Below are positions 35,182-44,895 of a stretch of DNA of 64,000 nt, piece after piece. Position 1 is the first letter of the stretch. Every line of letters begins with the position of its first letter. The notes under the pieces were generated by a model that saw only the letters and a program-made list of their open reading frames with translations, ran no database searches and was not told where the DNA came from. Position numbers and translations under genes: made by a program. Origin of the DNA: Undibacterium sp. CCC3.4 (lineage in GTDB: Bacteria > Pseudomonadota > Gammaproteobacteria > Burkholderiales > Burkholderiaceae_D); contig NZ_CP133779.1 of NCBI RefSeq assembly GCF_034347425.1, positions 2,728,001-2,792,000 on the forward strand, written 5' to 3'.

Positions 35182-35490
35182 ATGAAAAAAGTCACGAAAA
35201 CCGTTTCCCCTTACAGCTCGCACATCGCTGACGTGGAGACGCTTGGCCACTTCATTCGCGCACAGCGCACCGCCGAAGGTCTTACCATTGAACAGGCGGC
35301 GTTGAGCATCGGTATTGCGAAACAGACACTCGCCGATCTGGAAAAAGGCAAGTCCACGGTCGGCATTGGGATTGTGTTGCGCATCGTTTCCGACTTGGGC
35401 TTGAACCTGTTCGTCGCGGACAAGCAGGACTCGAAAGCAGTGACGGACTTCATCCGGCTGCGTCCCTACGACACCGGCAGGATCAAATAA
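35182..35490 (+). CDS. hipB: HipB-like antitoxin (XRE-type regulator), intact
   Basis: A 102-residue helix-turn-helix protein. The HTH is in HFIRAQRTAEGLTIEQAALS and the following IGIAKQTLADLEKGKSTVGI (residues ~28-68). The tail DFIRLRPYDTGRIK is as in HipB-like antitoxins that pair with HipA kinases. It overlaps the ATG of the original hipA start (35490) by one base. It is complete and probably represses its own promoter at the palindrome upstream. Confidence 0.85.
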   Translation: MKKVTKTVSPYSSHIADVETLGHFIRAQRTAEGLTIEQAALSIGIAKQTLADLEKGKSTVGIGIVLRIVSDLGLNLFVADKQDSKAVTDFIRLRPYDTGRIK

Positions 35491-35545
35491 TGCGTCTTGA
35501 GGTCTACTGCCAAAACGAGAGGGTCGCAACGCTACGGACGGAGAA

Positions 35546-36601
35546 ATGGCCGTTACGCCTATCGAGCCCGAGCAGAAATTCCGCTACTTGTCGCCAGATG
35601 AGTTGTCGGAGCGCATTCGTGCTCGGCCGGCAATGCCATTTTCCGTCTGGGATGGGAAGGTCCGCCTGTCCATCGCCGGCTTCCAGGACAAGATCGCCGT
35701 CCTGAAGACCGATGAAGGATGGCACCTGGTCGAAGGACACGGCTTGGCCTCGACCGTCATTCTCAAGCCGGAGCCGATAAACTCTCGCCTCGCCGGACTG
35801 ACCACAAACGAATTTTTTTGCATGCGGCTTGCGTTTCACGTTCGCTTGCCCGTGGCGGATGTGCGCCTGGTGCATGTGCCGGAGCCGGTCTTAGAAATTA
35901 CCCGATTCGATCGGGAAGCAAGCGCCGATGGCATCCTGCGGCGCCATGTGATCGACGGTTGCCAGGCCTTGGGTATGTCGGTCGGAATGAAATACGAGCG
36001 GCCTTACGGTGAGACGAAGGATGTAAGGCACATCAGGGACGGTGCCTCTCTGCCACGTCTATTCGGGCTTTTAGACATAAGCAACCGGCCGGCGGCCCAG
36101 CGTCTGGCCTTGCTGCGCTGGGTGCTGTTCCAGATTCTGGTCGGTAATACAGACGCGCATGCCAAGAATCTGTCGTTTTTTGTCAGTGCGATCGGGACAT
36201 ACCTTACGCCCACGTACGACGTGGTCTGCACACTCGCCTACGCCGGCTCGATAGAGGACAACTTTGCAATGGCGATCGGCGACGCTTTCACGGAGGGAGA
36301 ATTGAGCGCGTATGAATGGGCTCAATTCGCGGCAAATTGTCGCTTGTCGCCGCGCCTTGTTTCAATCGAAATGCTGAATCTGGTGCATCGGATCCGCGAG
36401 CGTTTGCCGGCGGTTCGCGCCGAGGTGGCTGCCGCTGGCGGGCTGGCCTCTGTCGTACAGAGCGTCGTCGATGTGATCAACCGCATGTGCTTGAGGCACG
36501 AGCAGCTTGCGCGCTTAATCGTCGAGGTCGATACGGACCAGTTTTCTGACCAGATACGCGACAAGCTTGTTCCAAGCGATCGCTTGCGCAGCAAGCTCTA
36601 G
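35546..36601 (+). CDS. hipA: HipA-like serine/threonine kinase lacking most of its N-terminal subdomain
   Basis: A 351-residue remainder of a HipA kinase toxin (known members phosphorylate tRNA synthetases such as GltX). It keeps the ATP-site-like RLSIAGFQDKIAVL near residue 42, the catalytic loop GNTDAHAKNLSFF near 198-210 and YDVVCTLAY after it. A proper hipA start (MRLEVYCQNERVATL) overlaps the hipB stop at 35490, but it runs into a different frame after ~24 codons. About 100 codons of the N-terminal HipA domain are missing between them, so a deletion plus frameshift has occurred. The ATG at 35546 follows a GGAG and could give a shortened kinase. It lies ~1.6 kb after gltX. Activity is doubtful. 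Confidence 0.78.
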   Translation: MAVTPIEPEQKFRYLSPDELSERIRARPAMPFSVWDGKVRLSIAGFQDKIAVLKTDEGWHLVEGHGLASTVILKPEPINSRLAGLTTNEFFCMRLAFHVRLPVADVRLVHVPEPVLEITRFDREASADGILRRHVIDGCQALGMSVGMKYERPYGETKDVRHIRDGASLPRLFGLLDISNRPAAQRLALLRWVLFQILVGNTDAHAKNLSFFVSAIGTYLTPTYDVVCTLAYAGSIEDNFAMAIGDAFTEGELSAYEWAQFAANCRLSPRLVSIEMLNLVHRIRERLPAVRAEVAAAGGLASVVQSVVDVINRMCLRHEQLARLIVEVDTDQFSDQIRDKLVPSDRLRSKL

Positions 36602-36720
36602 GGAAGCGCGGATTTAATCGCAGTGGCTTAGTCTCATCATTTCCGCCTGCGCGTACCTGACTACTCTTCGCCTCGTCATTTCTGCGCTGGCAGAAATCCA
36701 GTGGCACGCCAGTGCCTTCA
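36602..36720. repeat. REP-like sequence next to element D
   Basis: Contains CTACTCTTCGCCTCGTCATT (36661), almost the same as TTTACTCTTCGCCTCGTCAT before copy C (34710), then TGCGCTGGCAGAAATCCAGT and GGCACGCCAGTGCC. Same REP-like family as at 6.2 and 15.1 kb. Confidence 0.65.
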
Positions 36721-37050
36721 GAGGCTGTCGCAAAAGCCTGATGGACGCTTTTTATATCTGAAACACCGCATACCTCGTCATTCCCGTATGCCACAGCCTC
36801 GTCATTTCCGTATGCCACAGCTTCGTCATTCCCGTATGCCACAGCCTCGTCATTCCCGTATGCCACAGCCTCGTCATTCCCGCATGCTTTTGGCGGGAAC
36901 CCAGTGTCGTTTTTGCACTGAAAATGCCACAATTTCTGGCGTTTTCAGTTAACCACGAACGCCGCTGGATTCCTGCTAAAAGCGCGCAGGAACGACGTGG
37001 CCACCAGTCGGGGTAGTGATACCGACTGAAAACCCTTTTGCGACAGCCTC
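36721..37050. mobile_element. Copy D of the inverted-repeat element, enlarged by an internal 24-bp repeat
   Basis: It runs from GAGGCTGTCGCAAAAG to TTTTGCGACAGCCTC, 330 bp instead of ~235. The extra length is a 24-bp unit (CGTCATTCCCGTATGCCACA plus GCCT) repeated about four times at 36776-36880. Left flank TTCA (36717-36720) and right flank TTTA (37051-37054) look like a 4-bp duplication with one change. It truncates the gene that follows. Confidence 0.83.
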
Positions 37051-37874
37051 TTTAGGGCGGGGAGGATGTCAATGGCATCGACAAGGCTGTGATTTTTGAC
37101 CATATTGATATTGACGAACCACTGGCTCAGGCATTCGACAGCATCATGCTGTTTTTGAAAAAGCATGCACTGCGTGGTGCGGATTTTTCAGAGTCGCGGC
37201 GCAAAGATGTTTGGAGTATCCCCTTGGGAATACTGCGTGAAGCTGTGATCAATGCATTAGTCCATGCCGATTATTCGCAACGTGGCGCACCTGTTCGTAT
37301 TGCGTTTTTTGATGATCGGATTGAGATTGAAAATCCTGGTATTTTATTGCCTGGCATGACTATTGATGACATGAAGCAGGGCATCTCAAAAATCCGTAAT
37401 CCGGTGATTGTGCGTGTGTTTCGTGAGCTCAATCTGCTTGAACAATGGGGTAGTGGCGTGAAACGGATCGTGAAGGAGGCTGAAGAACAAGGCTTGCCGG
37501 AAGTTCAAATTTCAGAAATTGGTATGCGGCTACGGCTGGTCATTCGATTTGCCGCCTTGTTGACTACGCAAGTGCGTGTTTCTGCTAAAGGCGTTGCGGC
37601 GACATTGAGTGCGCCATCAGAGGCCCAGTCAGAGGCCCAGTCAGAGGCCCAGTCAGAATCGATATTACATTTACTTTCCGATGCCTCGCTGGCATCCGCT
37701 GAGCTGATTAATTTGCTGCAGCTTAGTTCGAAAACCGGGGCATTCAAGCGCAGTATTCAGACTCTGTTGGAGCAAGGGCTGATTAGCTACACGCTGCCAG
37801 ATAAACCCAGTAGTCGTTTGCAAAAATATTGCATCACCATGAAAGGTAGGCAACTATTAGCTGGTGCGCATTAA
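37051..37874 (+). pseudogene. RecG-like/AAA-4 ATP-binding regulator, 5' part missing
   Basis: The open frame extends upstream of the first GTG (37089) right to the end of element D and reads GEDVNGIDKAVIFDHIDIDE there, which is internal family sequence. The kept part has the ATPase-like EAVINALVHADYSQRGAPV and IEIENPGILLPGM blocks, then LLEQWGSGVKRIVKEAEEQG and a C-terminal winged-helix region. The usual Schlafen/AlbA-like N-terminal domain is absent. A small 12-bp repeat (CAGTCAGAGGCC) gives SEAQSEAQSEAQ near residue 180. This is the back half of a regulator gene cut by the mobile element. Confidence 0.75.
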
Positions 37875-37908
37875 GTGTCTTGCGCTGTCAGCGTGCAACG
37901 CGCCGCGC

Positions 37909-38589
37909 TCAGGTCGTGGCCCACATGCGCAGTAAATTGTGATATTGCGCCGTCAAGCTCAGCACTTCGGCGCAGTCACCGAGGCGTTCGCGCAGTGTGC
38001 AGATGTTGTTATCCATTTGGAATAACATGCCGCGTTTGGCATCGTCGGCGATCATACTCTGGGTCCAGAAAAACGCGCACAGACGGGTACCGCGCGTGAC
38101 CGGCATCACTTGATGCAGGCTGGTCGATGGATAGACAATCAAATCACCGGCCGATAATTTGACTTCATGCGTGCCATAGGTATCGAGCACCATCAGTTCG
38201 CCACCGTCATACTCCTCCGGCTCGCTGAGAAACAAGGTGCTCGACACATCGGTACGTAATTGCTGCGTGCTGCCCGGTATGGCACGGATGGCACCGTCAA
38301 CATGTAAGCCGTAGTGTTCGCCGCCGGCATAGGAATTGAACAGTGGCGGCACGATGTGCAGCGGCAGAGCGGCGGAAAAAAACAAGGGATGGCGGCGTAC
38401 CGCTGCCAGAACGATGGCACTGAGTTCGCGCGCCGTTGCTCCGTGCTCCGCTAACTGGCGGTTGGCTTTGACGCGTGCGCCTTGGGCGCCGACGGTTTGG
38501 CTGCCATCGACCCAGGTGCACGCGCTCAGGCGTTCGCGCAGGGCGCTGACTTCGCTGTGGCTCATGACAGCCGGAATGTGTAACATCAT
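37909..38589 (-). CDS. piuC: PiuC/YbiX-type Fe(II)/2-oxoglutarate-dependent dioxygenase
   Basis: A 226-residue PKHD-type hydroxylase. The iron-binding triad is in [10 protein letters not shown] (His near 93, Asp near 95) and [15 protein letters not shown] (His near 155, with the 2-oxoglutarate Arg after it). It starts [20 protein letters not shown] with AGGAG upstream. This family is regularly found with TonB-dependent siderophore receptors, and here the receptor gene lies 73 bp upstream in the same direction. Its substrate is unknown; it probably acts in iron acquisition. Full length for the family (E. coli YbiX 225). Confidence 0.88.
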   Translation of the reverse strand: MMLHIPAVMSHSEVSALRERLSACTWVDGSQTVGAQGARVKANRQLAEHGATARELSAIVLAAVRRHPLFFSAALPLHIVPPLFNSYAGGEHYGLHVDGAIRAIPGSTQQLRTDVSSTLFLSEPEEYDGGELMVLDTYGTHEVKLSAGDLIVYPSTSLHQVMPVTRGTRLCAFFWTQSMIADDAKRGMLFQMDNNICTLRERLGDCAEVLSLTAQYHNLLRMWATT

Positions 38590-38662
38590 GCTGGTAACTC
38601 CTGTCGATTTGAGGTGCCCGGCCGATGCAAGGGCATAGCGTGACGGCCGGGCAGCGCTGTGC

Positions 38663-40936
38663 TTAAAATTTGATATTCAAGGCCAGCGTGGCTGAGCGCG
38701 GTGTGCCTGGGGCATAGCGATAACCGCTCTTGTTTATCGAGGCCACATAGCGCCGATCGCTGAGGTTGTAGACATTGAGCTGCAGGGCTACATTTTTATT
38801 GATGGCATAGTTGAGCATGCTGTCGAACACCCAGTATGGATCGGTGCTGACCGGTGTGCCGAGCGCACCGTCTTTGCCGCGCAAGAGCGCATCGACGAAG
38901 CGCGCACCGCCACCGAGTTTCAAACCCATTGGTAATTCGTAAGAGGTCCAGACGGTGAAGGTCTGTTTCGGGGCATAAGCGAGATTGGTTTCGCCATTGG
39001 CGGTTACGCTGGGTCCGCTGGCGACCGAGGTGTTCATGCGTGCATAGCCGGCGCTGACCAGCCAGTTGCGCCGAATCTCACCGCTCATACCGAGTTCCAG
39101 CCCTTGTACCCGTTTGGCACCGGTCTGGTAATACAATAAATCGACCAAATTTTGCACGATGTCGTTGGAGATGTCGGTGCGATACACGGCGGCGGTGAAC
39201 GACAGTTTTTTCTCCAGTAAATCCCATTTGCCACCGATTTCGTAATTCTTCGCCACCTGCGGATCGAATTTAGGATTGCCGGCATTATCCGCCGCCAGGC
39301 TGAGGGCGAAATTTGCTCCGCCCGGTGCTTGTTTCGAGGTCGACATCGACGCATACACGCTGCTGTCGGTGGTCGGTTTGTAGAGTGCGCCGAGTTTCCA
39401 GTTGAGCAGATTGCCGGCGGTATTCAAGTTTAAGGGCACCAGCGTATTGATTGGCAGAGTAGGATTAGTTTTGGCAGTCGATAAGCTGGCGCTGGAATAA
39501 TCGGTGTCGTAGCGGTCGATGCGCAGGCCGCCGTTGACTTGCCAGCGCGGGGAAAACTCTATGGTGTCAAACAAGTAAGCGCTGACGGTGCTGGTACTGC
39601 CGCGTGTGAACACGCCATTGCGTTGCAAATTGAGGCCGCTGACCGGGTCGGCTGGATTCGGATGGTACAAATTGGCGGCGGCGACGCTGCCCAAGCCATC
39701 GTAACCCCACGTGTTTTGCTTTTCCTGGGTCAATTCCAGACCGCCCAGCAGCGTCTGCTTGAAGCCGCCCCAATTGAGTTCGGCGCTCAGATTGCTTTGG
39801 TTAGTGAAAATCTCGTTTTGTTGATCTTTCTGTGTGCGTATGCTGCGTGCCAAGGTCCAGCCGCTGGTATCGCTCGGCACGGGGGTGAGTGCATTTGCGC
39901 TCGAGCCCATGAAAGCGGTGAGCAGATAATTTTGTGCGGTCTTACCGTAGCGCGTGGTGTTGATCAATCGGACGGTGGGACTGAAATCATGCTCGATGCG
40001 CGCAGTGAACATATCGGCACGGACCTGATCGTGATCGCTGTTGACGCCATAAAAATTGTTGCTATCGACTGCCGCCGCTTGACTCAGGACGGGGCGGGTC
40101 GGATCGGGGCTGGTGTAGCCGGGTAAGCCTATGGTGGGAACGCCGCCATCAGGAATATTGTTTTGCTCGACATGCAGGTAGCTGAGTATGACGCGGGTCG
40201 GGCTAGCCAGACCAAAGCTGAGCGTCGGTGCGACTGCCCAGCGCTGGTTGCGCACCACGTCGCGCCCCGCTACGCCGCTGTCTTGATCGAGCAGATTGAG
40301 CCGCAAAGCCGTACCGCTGGCTTCATCGAGGATGCGGTTGATATCGGCGCTGATGCGCTTTTGCTTAGCACTGCCAACTGACATGCTGATAGCGCCGGCA
40401 TTATCGAGCTGGGCTTGCTTACTGTTTAAGTTGATCGAGCCAGTTGGCGCACTGCGGCCGCTGTCGGTGCCGGCGCTGCCTTTGAGAATATCGATTTGTT
40501 CGATGTTGAACAGGTCGCGAGAAATCGAACCGATGTCGCGCACGCCATCGACGAAGATACTGCCCGAGGTATCGAAACCGCGCATATAAATGGCGTCGCC
40601 GGTGCTGGTGCTGCCGTTTTCACCGAGGAAAAAAGCGCCGACACCTGGGGTATTTCTCAGCGCATCGGTGAGCGTGTGGGCCGCTTGCTGCTCGATCAGT
40701 TCGCGTTTGATGACGCTAATGGTTTGCGGGGTGTCGAGCAAGGGCTGACTGTATTTGGCGGAAGCGGCGCGCTCTGCTTTGAAGTCATTTTCGGTGCTGG
40801 CTTTGACGTTGACTTCCGGTAAGTCGGCGGCCTGTGCCGCAGTCAGCGGCAGCAGCAGGGCGGCGAAGGTGGCAGAGAGCGTGTGGGGTAAGCGTTTGGC
40901 GCGAGAGGCGTGATGAGGACGACTGATAATAGGCAT
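38663..40936 (-). CDS. TonB-dependent siderophore receptor (Fiu/PiuA-like)
   Basis: A 757-residue outer-membrane receptor from ATG 40936, which has GGAAT upstream; a GTG at 40966 would add ten residues. The signal peptide ends near LTAAQAA. The plug domain has [20 protein letters not shown], then [40 protein letters not shown] and [12 protein letters not shown], as in catecholate receptors. The 22-strand barrel follows and ends ATLALNIKF with a terminal phenylalanine. Together with PiuC it is an iron-uptake unit. A Fur-like box lies upstream. The true ligand cannot be read from sequence. Confidence 0.92.
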   Translation of the reverse strand: MPIISRPHHASRAKRLPHTLSATFAALLLPLTAAQAADLPEVNVKASTENDFKAERAASAKYSQPLLDTPQTISVIKRELIEQQAAHTLTDALRNTPGVGAFFLGENGSTSTGDAIYMRGFDTSGSIFVDGVRDIGSISRDLFNIEQIDILKGSAGTDSGRSAPTGSINLNSKQAQLDNAGAISMSVGSAKQKRISADINRILDEASGTALRLNLLDQDSGVAGRDVVRNQRWAVAPTLSFGLASPTRVILSYLHVEQNNIPDGGVPTIGLPGYTSPDPTRPVLSQAAAVDSNNFYGVNSDHDQVRADMFTARIEHDFSPTVRLINTTRYGKTAQNYLLTAFMGSSANALTPVPSDTSGWTLARSIRTQKDQQNEIFTNQSNLSAELNWGGFKQTLLGGLELTQEKQNTWGYDGLGSVAAANLYHPNPADPVSGLNLQRNGVFTRGSTSTVSAYLFDTIEFSPRWQVNGGLRIDRYDTDYSSASLSTAKTNPTLPINTLVPLNLNTAGNLLNWKLGALYKPTTDSSVYASMSTSKQAPGGANFALSLAADNAGNPKFDPQVAKNYEIGGKWDLLEKKLSFTAAVYRTDISNDIVQNLVDLLYYQTGAKRVQGLELGMSGEIRRNWLVSAGYARMNTSVASGPSVTANGETNLAYAPKQTFTVWTSYELPMGLKLGGGARFVDALLRGKDGALGTPVSTDPYWVFDSMLNYAINKNVALQLNVYNLSDRRYVASINKSGYRYAPGTPRSATLALNIKF

Positions 40937-41052
40937 TTCGGGATTCCAAAAGGATAGAGAAAACACATACCGTTTGGCTTTTCCGGGGAATGGCTGGTAG
41001 CAAGCAAGGAAGCTTGAGACAGTGATTGTAACGAAACTTTTCTTATTTGTAA

Positions 41053-41071
41053 ATACGAACGATTATCAATT
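41053..41071 (-). promoter_or_regulatory. Fur-box-like site before the siderophore receptor
   Basis: On the minus strand AATTGATAATCGTTCGTAT resembles the Fur consensus (GATAATGATAATCATTATC). It is ~120 bp before the receptor ATG and supports iron control of receptor and piuC. Confidence 0.6.
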
Positions 41072-41113
41072 GCAATTAAGGTACAGCGCTTCCTCAGGGA
41101 AGCGCTGCGTACT

Positions 41114-42157
41114 TCAGAGCGCCGGGTTGTGCAACTGGCGGTGGATTTGTTCTATCTCGGCCAAGACTTCCGGACTCAATACGGTTTCGAAGGCATTGAT
41201 ATTTTCTTCCAGTTGGGCCAGCGTGGTTGCGCCGATGATGGTGCTGGAAACGAACCAGCGTGAGTAGCACCAAGCCAGCGCCAGACGTGCCGGCGTCATG
41301 CCATGCGCGTGTGCCAGTGCGGCATAGCGGCGACTGGCTTCAAACACTTCGGCACGCAGGTAGCGCGGACTCCAGGTCGGTGGGAAGTGCGTCAAGCGGC
41401 CGGCAGCGACGGCATCGGCGGCGTATTTCCCACTCAATTGGCCGAAGGCGAGCGGACTGTAGGCCAACAAGCCGATGTTTTCGCGGTAGCAGCTTTCATC
41501 GAGCCCTTGTTCAAAGGCGCGGTTCACCATATTGTAAGCATTTTGAATCGATGCCGGTGCAGCGGCGTGCTGCAAGCTGGCTTGGCGGCTGAACTCGCCT
41601 ATGCCCCAAGCGGTTTCATTGGAGACACCGTAGGCGCGGATCTTACCTTCTTTAATCAGGGCATCAAGCGTGGCGACGGTATCGGCGATGGCGCAATGCG
41701 CGCGTTCTTGCGTCGGGTCGAAGCGGGTTTGGCCGAAAATCGGCGCATTCCGGCTGGGCCAGTGTAATTGATAGAGATCGATGTAATCGGTTTGCAGGCG
41801 CTGCAGACTGGTGTCGAGTGCGGCGCGCAGATTGGCCGGGCTGAAATCATTGTTACCGTTACGTATCCAGCCCATGCCGCGCGAAGGGCCGGCGATTTTA
41901 CTGGCTATCACCAACTGCTCACGGCGACCCGATTTTTTTAACCAAGTGCCGAGGTATTGTTCGGTGCGGCCTTGCGTTTCGGCGCGCGGCATGACCGGAT
42001 ACATTTCGGCGGTATCGATGAAGTTGATGCCACGTTCGACTGCATAATCGAGTTGCTCATGTGCTTGGGCTTCGGTATTTTGTTCGCCGAAGGTCATGGT
42101 GCCGAGACAAATCGGGGTGACGTTGAGTGGACTGTTGCCGAGTTGTTTGCTTTGCAT
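41114..42157 (-). CDS. Aldo/keto reductase (Tas-like)
   Basis: A 347-residue NADP(H)-dependent oxidoreductase of the aldo/keto reductase superfamily. It begins MQSKQLGNSPLNVTPICLGT. The catalytic Asp-Tyr pair is in FIDTAEMYPV near residue 47, with the Lys in LVIASKIAGP near 83 and the His in YQLHWPSRN near 125. It is close to E. coli Tas (346 residues) in length and in the RTEQYLGTWLKKSGRREQLV part. Substrate unknown. It stands between the siderophore receptor and pyrD, in the same direction, with no sign of a shared role. Confidence 0.9.
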   Translation of the reverse strand: MQSKQLGNSPLNVTPICLGTMTFGEQNTEAQAHEQLDYAVERGINFIDTAEMYPVMPRAETQGRTEQYLGTWLKKSGRREQLVIASKIAGPSRGMGWIRNGNNDFSPANLRAALDTSLQRLQTDYIDLYQLHWPSRNAPIFGQTRFDPTQERAHCAIADTVATLDALIKEGKIRAYGVSNETAWGIGEFSRQASLQHAAAPASIQNAYNMVNRAFEQGLDESCYRENIGLLAYSPLAFGQLSGKYAADAVAAGRLTHFPPTWSPRYLRAEVFEASRRYAALAHAHGMTPARLALAWCYSRWFVSSTIIGATTLAQLEENINAFETVLSPEVLAEIEQIHRQLHNPAL

Positions 42158-42335
42158 GAGTAAAAATTCCGTGGGTGGCTGGATAGGCGCGCTGGCGCTG
42201 TGGAGTAAAAGTATAGCGCAATTAGCCGTTGCGGTTTTTGGCCGTCCCGCCTCATTGGTAATTCCCTCGAATTTGAGGAAATTACAATCAGGAATAGTGA
42301 TGCAAGTAGCTTTTCTGTACCGTTACATCTGCCGA

Positions 42336-43379
42336 TTACACGCCTGGCCGCAAGGCCGCCGCACATTCCTTGACCAAGGCCGGGCCTTGATAAATTAAGC
42401 CTGAGTAGAGCTGCACCAATTCCGCTCCGGCGGCGATTTTGCTCGCCGCGTCGGCACCGGAAAAAATACCGCCGACGCCGATGATGGGCACTGCCGTGCC
42501 GAGTTCGGCTTTGAGTGCACGGATCACGTGGTTTGACAATTCAAACACCGGTTTGCCGGATAAGCCACCGGCTTCGTCGGCATGCGCGAGGCCCTGCACG
42601 GCGTCGCGGGTGATGGTGGTGTTGGTGGCGATGACGCCGTCGATACGGTGGCGCAGCAAGGCGGCAGCGATCGTTTTGATTTGCTCGGCGTCGATATCGG
42701 GGGCGATTTTCAAGGCCAGCGGCACGTAGCGGCGGTGTTGGTCGGCCAGACGTTGTTGGGCATCTTTGAGTTGGCCGAGTAAGGCGTCGAGTTCATCGCC
42801 GCCTTGCAGTTGACGCAGGTTTTTGGTATTCGGTGAAGAAATATTTACCGCTACATAACTGGCATACGGGTAGACCTTGGCCAGACAATGCAGATAATCA
42901 TCGGCGGCATTTTCTATCGGTGTCGCGGCATTTTTACCGATGTTCAGACCGAGTACGCCTTGGCCTTCTTGATAGAAACGCGAAGCCTGAACATTCTTGA
43001 CGAAGGCATCGACGCCGCCGTTATTGAAGCCCATGCGATTGATGATTGCACCGGCTTGCGGCAGACGGAACATGCGCGGCAGCGGGTTGCCAGCTTGGGC
43101 GCGCGGTGTGACGGTACCGATTTCTATCGAGCCGAAACCGAGTGCGGCCAGCCCGTCGATGTAGGCACCATCTTTGTCCAGACCAGCGGCCAAACCAACC
43201 GGGTTGGGGAAGCGAATACCCATCACGGTGCGTGGATCACAGTCGGGTTTGTTCAAGAAACGCGTCAGGCCGAGTTTGCTGGCCGTTTGTAAGGCCGGCA
43301 GGGTCAGATGGTGGGCGCGCTCGGCATCGAGCGAAAATAAAATGGAGCGGGCGAACGAATACAATAATTTTTCTGACAT
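42336..43379 (-). CDS. pyrD: Dihydroorotate dehydrogenase (quinone), class 2
   Basis: A 347-residue membrane-associated flavoenzyme of pyrimidine synthesis that oxidises dihydroorotate with quinone. The amphipathic N-terminal helix ([16 protein letters not shown]) is the class 2 mark. FMN-binding and active-site pieces: [13 protein letters not shown] near residue 55, [11 protein letters not shown] near 117, [15 protein letters not shown] with the catalytic Ser near 178, and [20 protein letters not shown] near 300. Complete and of usual length. Confidence 0.96.
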   Translation of the reverse strand: MSEKLLYSFARSILFSLDAERAHHLTLPALQTASKLGLTRFLNKPDCDPRTVMGIRFPNPVGLAAGLDKDGAYIDGLAALGFGSIEIGTVTPRAQAGNPLPRMFRLPQAGAIINRMGFNNGGVDAFVKNVQASRFYQEGQGVLGLNIGKNAATPIENAADDYLHCLAKVYPYASYVAVNISSPNTKNLRQLQGGDELDALLGQLKDAQQRLADQHRRYVPLALKIAPDIDAEQIKTIAAALLRHRIDGVIATNTTITRDAVQGLAHADEAGGLSGKPVFELSNHVIRALKAELGTAVPIIGVGGIFSGADAASKIAAGAELVQLYSGLIYQGPALVKECAAALRPGV

Positions 43380-43413
43380 GGTAGTAAGCGAAGGTGAAAT
43401 AAGTTGCTGAGAA

Positions 43414-44136
43414 TTATAGGGATTGCCAATGGCCGTGCATTAATGCATCGAGCGGTTTGAAATTGGTCTTGTAAGACATTTTCGGGCTGGCGGCAATCCA
43501 GTAACCGAGATACACATGCGGTAACTGCAATTCGGCGGCTTGGCGAATTTGCCAGAGTACATTGTAGGTGCCGTAGGATGCTTCCGTTTCTTCCGGATCG
43601 AAAAACGTATACACGGAAGATAAGCCATCGCTGAGGATGTCGATGATGCTGACCATTTTCAATTGGTTTTCTGCATCGCGGAATTCTACCAAGCGCGTTT
43701 CTACCCGACTTTGCAGCAGAAACTGCGCATATTGATCGCGGCTGTCTTGGTCCATGCCGCCGCCGGCATGGCGATACTGTTGGTATTGCTGATACAGTTC
43801 ATAGTGTTCATGGGTGTAGGCGAGCGCGATCACGCGGGCGCTGAGGTCGGCATGTTTTTTGTCGGCGCGCCGCTGACTGCGATTGGCATGAAATTCTGCC
43901 ACGCGCACGCGCACTGGCGTGCAGGCGCGGCAATTGTCGCAGTGTGGCCGGTAGACGAAAATACCGCTGCGCCGAAAACCGCGGTGTACCAAATCAGAAT
44001 ACGCTTCTGAATTAATCAGATGGGCGGGCGTGGCAACTTGCGAGCGCGCTTGTAAGCCTGGCAAGTAGCTGCAAGGGTAGGGCGCAGTGGCATAAAATTG
44101 TATGCTTTCGCAAACTAATTCGTTGAGTTGTGTCAC
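43414..44136 (-). CDS. bpt: Aspartate/glutamate leucyltransferase (Bpt)
   Basis: A ~240-residue enzyme of the N-end rule pathway that adds Leu from Leu-tRNA to proteins starting with Asp or Glu. Motifs: [20 protein letters not shown] near the start, the Cys-rich [16 protein letters not shown] near residue 60, and [20 protein letters not shown] near 180. I use GTG 44136 because the protein then starts [11 protein letters not shown] like its relatives; GTG 44160 would add eight residues. It lies 41 bp after aat in the same direction, so both transferases are probably made together. Confidence 0.93.
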   Translation of the reverse strand: MTQLNELVCESIQFYATAPYPCSYLPGLQARSQVATPAHLINSEAYSDLVHRGFRRSGIFVYRPHCDNCRACTPVRVRVAEFHANRSQRRADKKHADLSARVIALAYTHEHYELYQQYQQYRHAGGGMDQDSRDQYAQFLLQSRVETRLVEFRDAENQLKMVSIIDILSDGLSSVYTFFDPEETEASYGTYNVLWQIRQAAELQLPHVYLGYWIAASPKMSYKTNFKPLDALMHGHWQSL

Positions 44137-44176
44137 ATTCGCTTCGTTTCTCTGTACCACGTGCGTGGTGCCTTAT

Positions 44177-44893
44177 TTATAGCGGCAAGCTTGATAATGG
44201 CTGCCATTGAGTAATTTCCGGCTCGGTCGTGGCTGTTTCTATATGTAGCATAAATGCCTGACGGGATATTGCAGCCGCGCCCAAGGAGGCCAGATGTGCT
44301 GTCTCTTGCTGGCAGTCTAACAGTTTCACTCCCTGTGCGCGTAAGAAAAAAACCAACTGAGACAGTGCTAGTTTGGAGGCATTCGGCACGCGCGTAAACA
44401 TCGATTCGCCATAAAACATGCGGCCGATGGCGACGCCGTAGGCGGCACCGACCAATTGGCCGTCCAACCATACCTCAGAAGAGTGGGCGTGACCGAGCGC
44501 ATGCAAGCCGCAATAGCCGGCCACAATGTCTTCAGAAATCCAGGTGCCGGCACCCTCTTTGCGTGGTTGCGCGCAAGCGCGCATGACTTGTTCGAATGCC
44601 GAATCGAAGCGAAATTCCCAGCGCGGATCGCGCGCGGTTTTTTTCAGCAGTTTTTTTAAGCTCAATGAAACTTTGAACTCGTCGGTTTTTAATACCATGC
44701 GCGGATCGGTGGACCACCAGAGTATCGGCTGGCCTTCGGAAAACCATGGGAAAATACCGAGTTGGTACGCTTGCAATAAACGTTGTGGCGACAGATCGGC
44801 CCCTGCTGCCAGCAAGCCGGCCGCGCCGTCTTTTTCTGTCAGTGCCGTCGATACCGGCGGAAAGGCGCTGTGTGTTTCCAACCAAGGAATCAA
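44177..44893 (-). CDS. aat: Leucyl/phenylalanyl-tRNA-protein transferase
   Basis: A 238-residue N-end rule enzyme that adds Leu or Phe to proteins starting with Lys or Arg. Family blocks: [20 protein letters not shown] near residue 28, [19 protein letters not shown] directly after, [21 protein letters not shown] segment near 130, and [20 protein letters not shown] near 157. Length is typical. Located between bpt and the Nudix gene, 2 bp after the latter, so it is part of a three-gene run. Confidence 0.95.
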   Translation of the reverse strand: MIPWLETHSAFPPVSTALTEKDGAAGLLAAGADLSPQRLLQAYQLGIFPWFSEGQPILWWSTDPRMVLKTDEFKVSLSLKKLLKKTARDPRWEFRFDSAFEQVMRACAQPRKEGAGTWISEDIVAGYCGLHALGHAHSSEVWLDGQLVGAAYGVAIGRMFYGESMFTRVPNASKLALSQLVFFLRAQGVKLLDCQQETAHLASLGAAAISRQAFMLHIETATTEPEITQWQPLSSLPL

Positions 44894-44895
44894 GC

